Below, piece by piece: positions 62,390 through 64,000 of a DNA stretch of 64,000 nt. The notes under the pieces are model-generated. The model searched no databases. It was not told where the DNA came from and saw only the letters and a list, made by a program, of their open reading frames with translations. Position 1 is the first letter of the stretch. Each line of letters starts with the position of its first letter. Location: NCBI RefSeq assembly GCF_004796535.1, contig NZ_SPHY01000002.1:186001-250000 (forward strand), written 5' to 3'. Both the position numbers and the translations under genes were made by a program. Source of the stretch: Sphingomonas flavalba (GTDB lineage: Bacteria; Pseudomonadota; Alphaproteobacteria; Sphingomonadales; Sphingomonadaceae).

Positions 62390-63304
62390 TCAGCGGCTCC
62401 AGTCGCCGCTGGTATCGGCGCCGCCGGCAACGCGGAGCATCTCCAGCGCGCGGAAGGCGCGGATGCGAAACAGCACCGCCAGCCCGCCCATCCGCCCCCG
62501 CCAGCCCGGCAGGCGGGAAGAGACGAGCAGCCGCACGCCATGCGGGATCGCGGACAGCAAGGTAGCGGCGGTCAGCCCCAGCCAACGCAGGCGCGAGCGG
62601 CCACGCGGCCCGGCCCGATCATGGGCGATATGGCGGCGCCATTTCGATTCGAGGTCGGCGAAGGCGGCGCGCGCGGGGTGATAAACGACCATCCCCGGCA
62701 CATAACGCGCCGGATGGCCGGCGGCGGCGGCGCGCTGGCCCCAGTCGCGGTCCTCGGCGATGCCGATGCCGCCGAACGGGCCGACCTGCGCCCAGACATC
62801 CGCCACGACCGCGAGGTTGCCGGTGCCGGAAAAACGCATTTTGTCGATATATTCGCGCTGGCGGAAGGCGAAGACCGCCTCGTAACCCTCCAGCGCGGTT
62901 GGACGTGCCGGGTCGACGAAATCGATGCGGACGTCACCGCCGACGACGCCAGTCGAATCAGGAGCGGCGAGCGCGGCGACCGCCTGCCGCAGCCAGTCCG
63001 GATCGGCGCGGCAATCGGCGTCGATAAAGGCAAGCAGGCTGCCGCGCGCGGTACGCGCGCCGAGATTGCGCGCCGGGCCGGGGCCGGCCTGCGTCTCGAC
63101 CAGGAAGGTGACCTCGGGAAAGGCGGAGCGCAACGGCGCCAAGTCCTGTATCGACCCGTTGTCGACCAGGATGACCTCGGTCTGCTCCACCGGCCAACTC
63201 TGCTCGCGCAGCGACTGCAGGCAGCGCGCCGCCGCGGTCACCTGATTGAAATGCGGGATGACGACGCTGACCAGCGCCGGCATGCCATCGATCGCGCCGG
63301 TCAC
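62390..63304 (-). CDS. Family 2 glycosyltransferase
   Basis: 304 residues from GTG 63304 (ATG 63283 possible). GT-A fold: VSVVIPHFNQ, ILVDNGS, AFIDADCRADPDW (DxD metal site) and GIAEDRDWGQRA. C-terminal hydrophobic segments may anchor it to the membrane. Probably surface polysaccharide synthesis; next to the truncated ATPase. Confidence 0.88.
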   Translation of the reverse strand: MTGAIDGMPALVSVVIPHFNQVTAAARCLQSLREQSWPVEQTEVILVDNGSIQDLAPLRSAFPEVTFLVETQAGPGPARNLGARTARGSLLAFIDADCRADPDWLRQAVAALAAPDSTGVVGGDVRIDFVDPARPTALEGYEAVFAFRQREYIDKMRFSGTGNLAVVADVWAQVGPFGGIGIAEDRDWGQRAAAAGHPARYVPGMVVYHPARAAFADLESKWRRHIAHDRAGPRGRSRLRWLGLTAATLLSAIPHGVRLLVSSRLPGWRGRMGGLAVLFRIRAFRALEMLRVAGGADTSGDWSR

Positions 63305-63315
63305 CGCCGCCCCGG

Positions 63316-64000
63316 TCAGGCGGCGCCGACCTGCCGCCGCGCCGGCCGCGGCTCGCCGCTGGCGCTGAACTGGTCGCGCGCGACCCGCATCAGCAGATAG
63401 GTCGGCAGCGCCTCGTCGCGGAAGCGGTAGCGGCGCGGGTCGACCGAGGCGTCGACGTCGAACAACTCGCCGGTTTCGGCCAGTTCGGCGAGCAGCGAGG
63501 CGGCATCGGTCCGCCCGTCGACCAGCGGGCCGACATCCTCGGCGGCGAACCAGCCGTCCGGGGTGCTGGCGGCACGGGCCACGGCGGCGAGCGCGCTGCC
63601 GTCCCTGCTCTCCAGCAACTGCTTTGTCGCCGCCTTGCTGAGCGGCGTGATGCGGCTCTGCGCTTCGTCGACGATGCTGTCGAGCGCGCCCCAGACATCG
63701 GCGAGCGAGACCGACAGCCGGCCCTCGTCCATCGCGCGGAGGCTGGAATGGTGGCAGATCAGCCGCGCCAGATAGGGCGAGCCGTTGGACAGCAGGCGGA
63801 CCATCTTGACCGCGGGCTCCTCGAAGGAGACGCCGGCGGCGTTTTCGCCGATGCGGATCAGCGCATCGACTTCCGCGTCGGTCAGCCGCGGCATCGGCAG
63901 GCCGACGATGTTGCGGCGGATCGATGGGATATAGCCGATCAGTTCCTGCAGGTTGGAGGCGACGCCGGTCAGGATCAGCTGGACGCGCGCGGCGCGGTCC
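63316..64000 (-). CDS. AAA-family ATPase, partial (5' end outside window)
   Basis: The visible 228 codons continue open to the window edge (about 35 codons beyond the first in-window ATG at 63894), so the start lies outside. Visible: VQLILTGVASNLQELIGYIPSIRRN (sensor-1-like region of STAND/ORC-type AAA ATPases), then helical and winged-helix-like segments. Walker motifs are outside. Near a glycosyltransferase; it may be part of a polysaccharide or signalling system, unproven. Confidence 0.6.
   Translation of the reverse strand, partial: DRAARVQLILTGVASNLQELIGYIPSIRRNIVGLPMPRLTDAEVDALIRIGENAAGVSFEEPAVKMVRLLSNGSPYLARLICHHSSLRAMDEGRLSVSLADVWGALDSIVDEAQSRITPLSKAATKQLLESRDGSALAAVARAASTPDGWFAAEDVGPLVDGRTDAASLLAELAETGELFDVDASVDPRRYRFRDEALPTYLLMRVARDQFSASGEPRPARRQVGAA

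Overview
The window is a GC-rich, densely packed stretch of bacterial chromosome, most likely from a sphingomonad (Alphaproteobacteria, Sphingomonadales). Pointers are chpT, a ChvG/ChvI pair followed by a short HPr kinase, RapZ, EIIA and HPr, an RpoH-type sigma factor, the order lapA-pyrF-trpF-trpB-trpA-accD-folC, a LiuR-like MerR/acyl-CoA dehydrogenase pair, a DUF6628 protein, and very frequent 1-4 nt stop/start overlaps. I see no prophage, insertion sequence, CRISPR array or conjugative element. It looks like ordinary core genome with a few unexplained genes. No wholly new multi-gene system is obvious; the best leads are listed as findings.

Layout. 1-4.1 kb: a [2Fe-2S] ferredoxin-like protein and a J-domain protein, then a murein-recycling group (LD-carboxypeptidase, Mpl/MurC-type ligase, AmpD-like amidase) interrupted by the RNase P RNA gene. 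4.2-10.1 kb (minus): chpT-cheA-cheW-cheY-cheB-cheR, which joins the cell-cycle phosphotransferase to a chemotaxis operon with no receptor gene. 10.1-12.7 kb: a relic of an acyl-CoA ligase, a JAMM peptidase, rluD and rpoH. 12.7-18.2 kb: accA, xerD, a large unknown exported protein and a 45-residue membrane peptide, divergent from aroK-aroB. 18.2-22.7 kb (minus): radA, cvpA, an IscU-like scaffold, a Kef-type antiporter and a DUF423 protein.

22.8-25.8 kb: a coupled EEP-family hydrolase and a long patatin. 25.9-32.2 kb: lapA, pyrF, trpFBA, accD and folC, broken by two inverted-repeat elements. 32.2-35.6 kb: a DUF6628 protein, AmpG permease (the import step for the recycling genes at the left end), a Rieske oxygenase and an orphan receiver. 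35.8-44.1 kb (plus): an rRNA pseudouridine synthase, rsmD, a UvrD-type helicase, a TPR/aspartyl hydroxylase, an MFS transporter, cysK and a SleB-type wall hydrolase. 44.0-46.7 kb (minus): hisI, a MerR regulator and an acyl-CoA dehydrogenase.

46.8-50.4 kb: purF, an SDR, an FAH-family protein and 6-phosphogluconolactonase. 50.4-57.4 kb: pckA divergent from chvI-chvG-hprK-rapZ-EIIA-HPr-rRNA/tRNA methyltransferase, a carbon/envelope signalling locus. 57.4-64 kb: a GntR regulator, a PPP-like phosphatase, an NlpE/META lipoprotein, tRNA-Arg(CCG), a small lipoprotein, nth, dapB, a sirtuin, a family 2 glycosyltransferase and a truncated AAA ATPase at the right edge.
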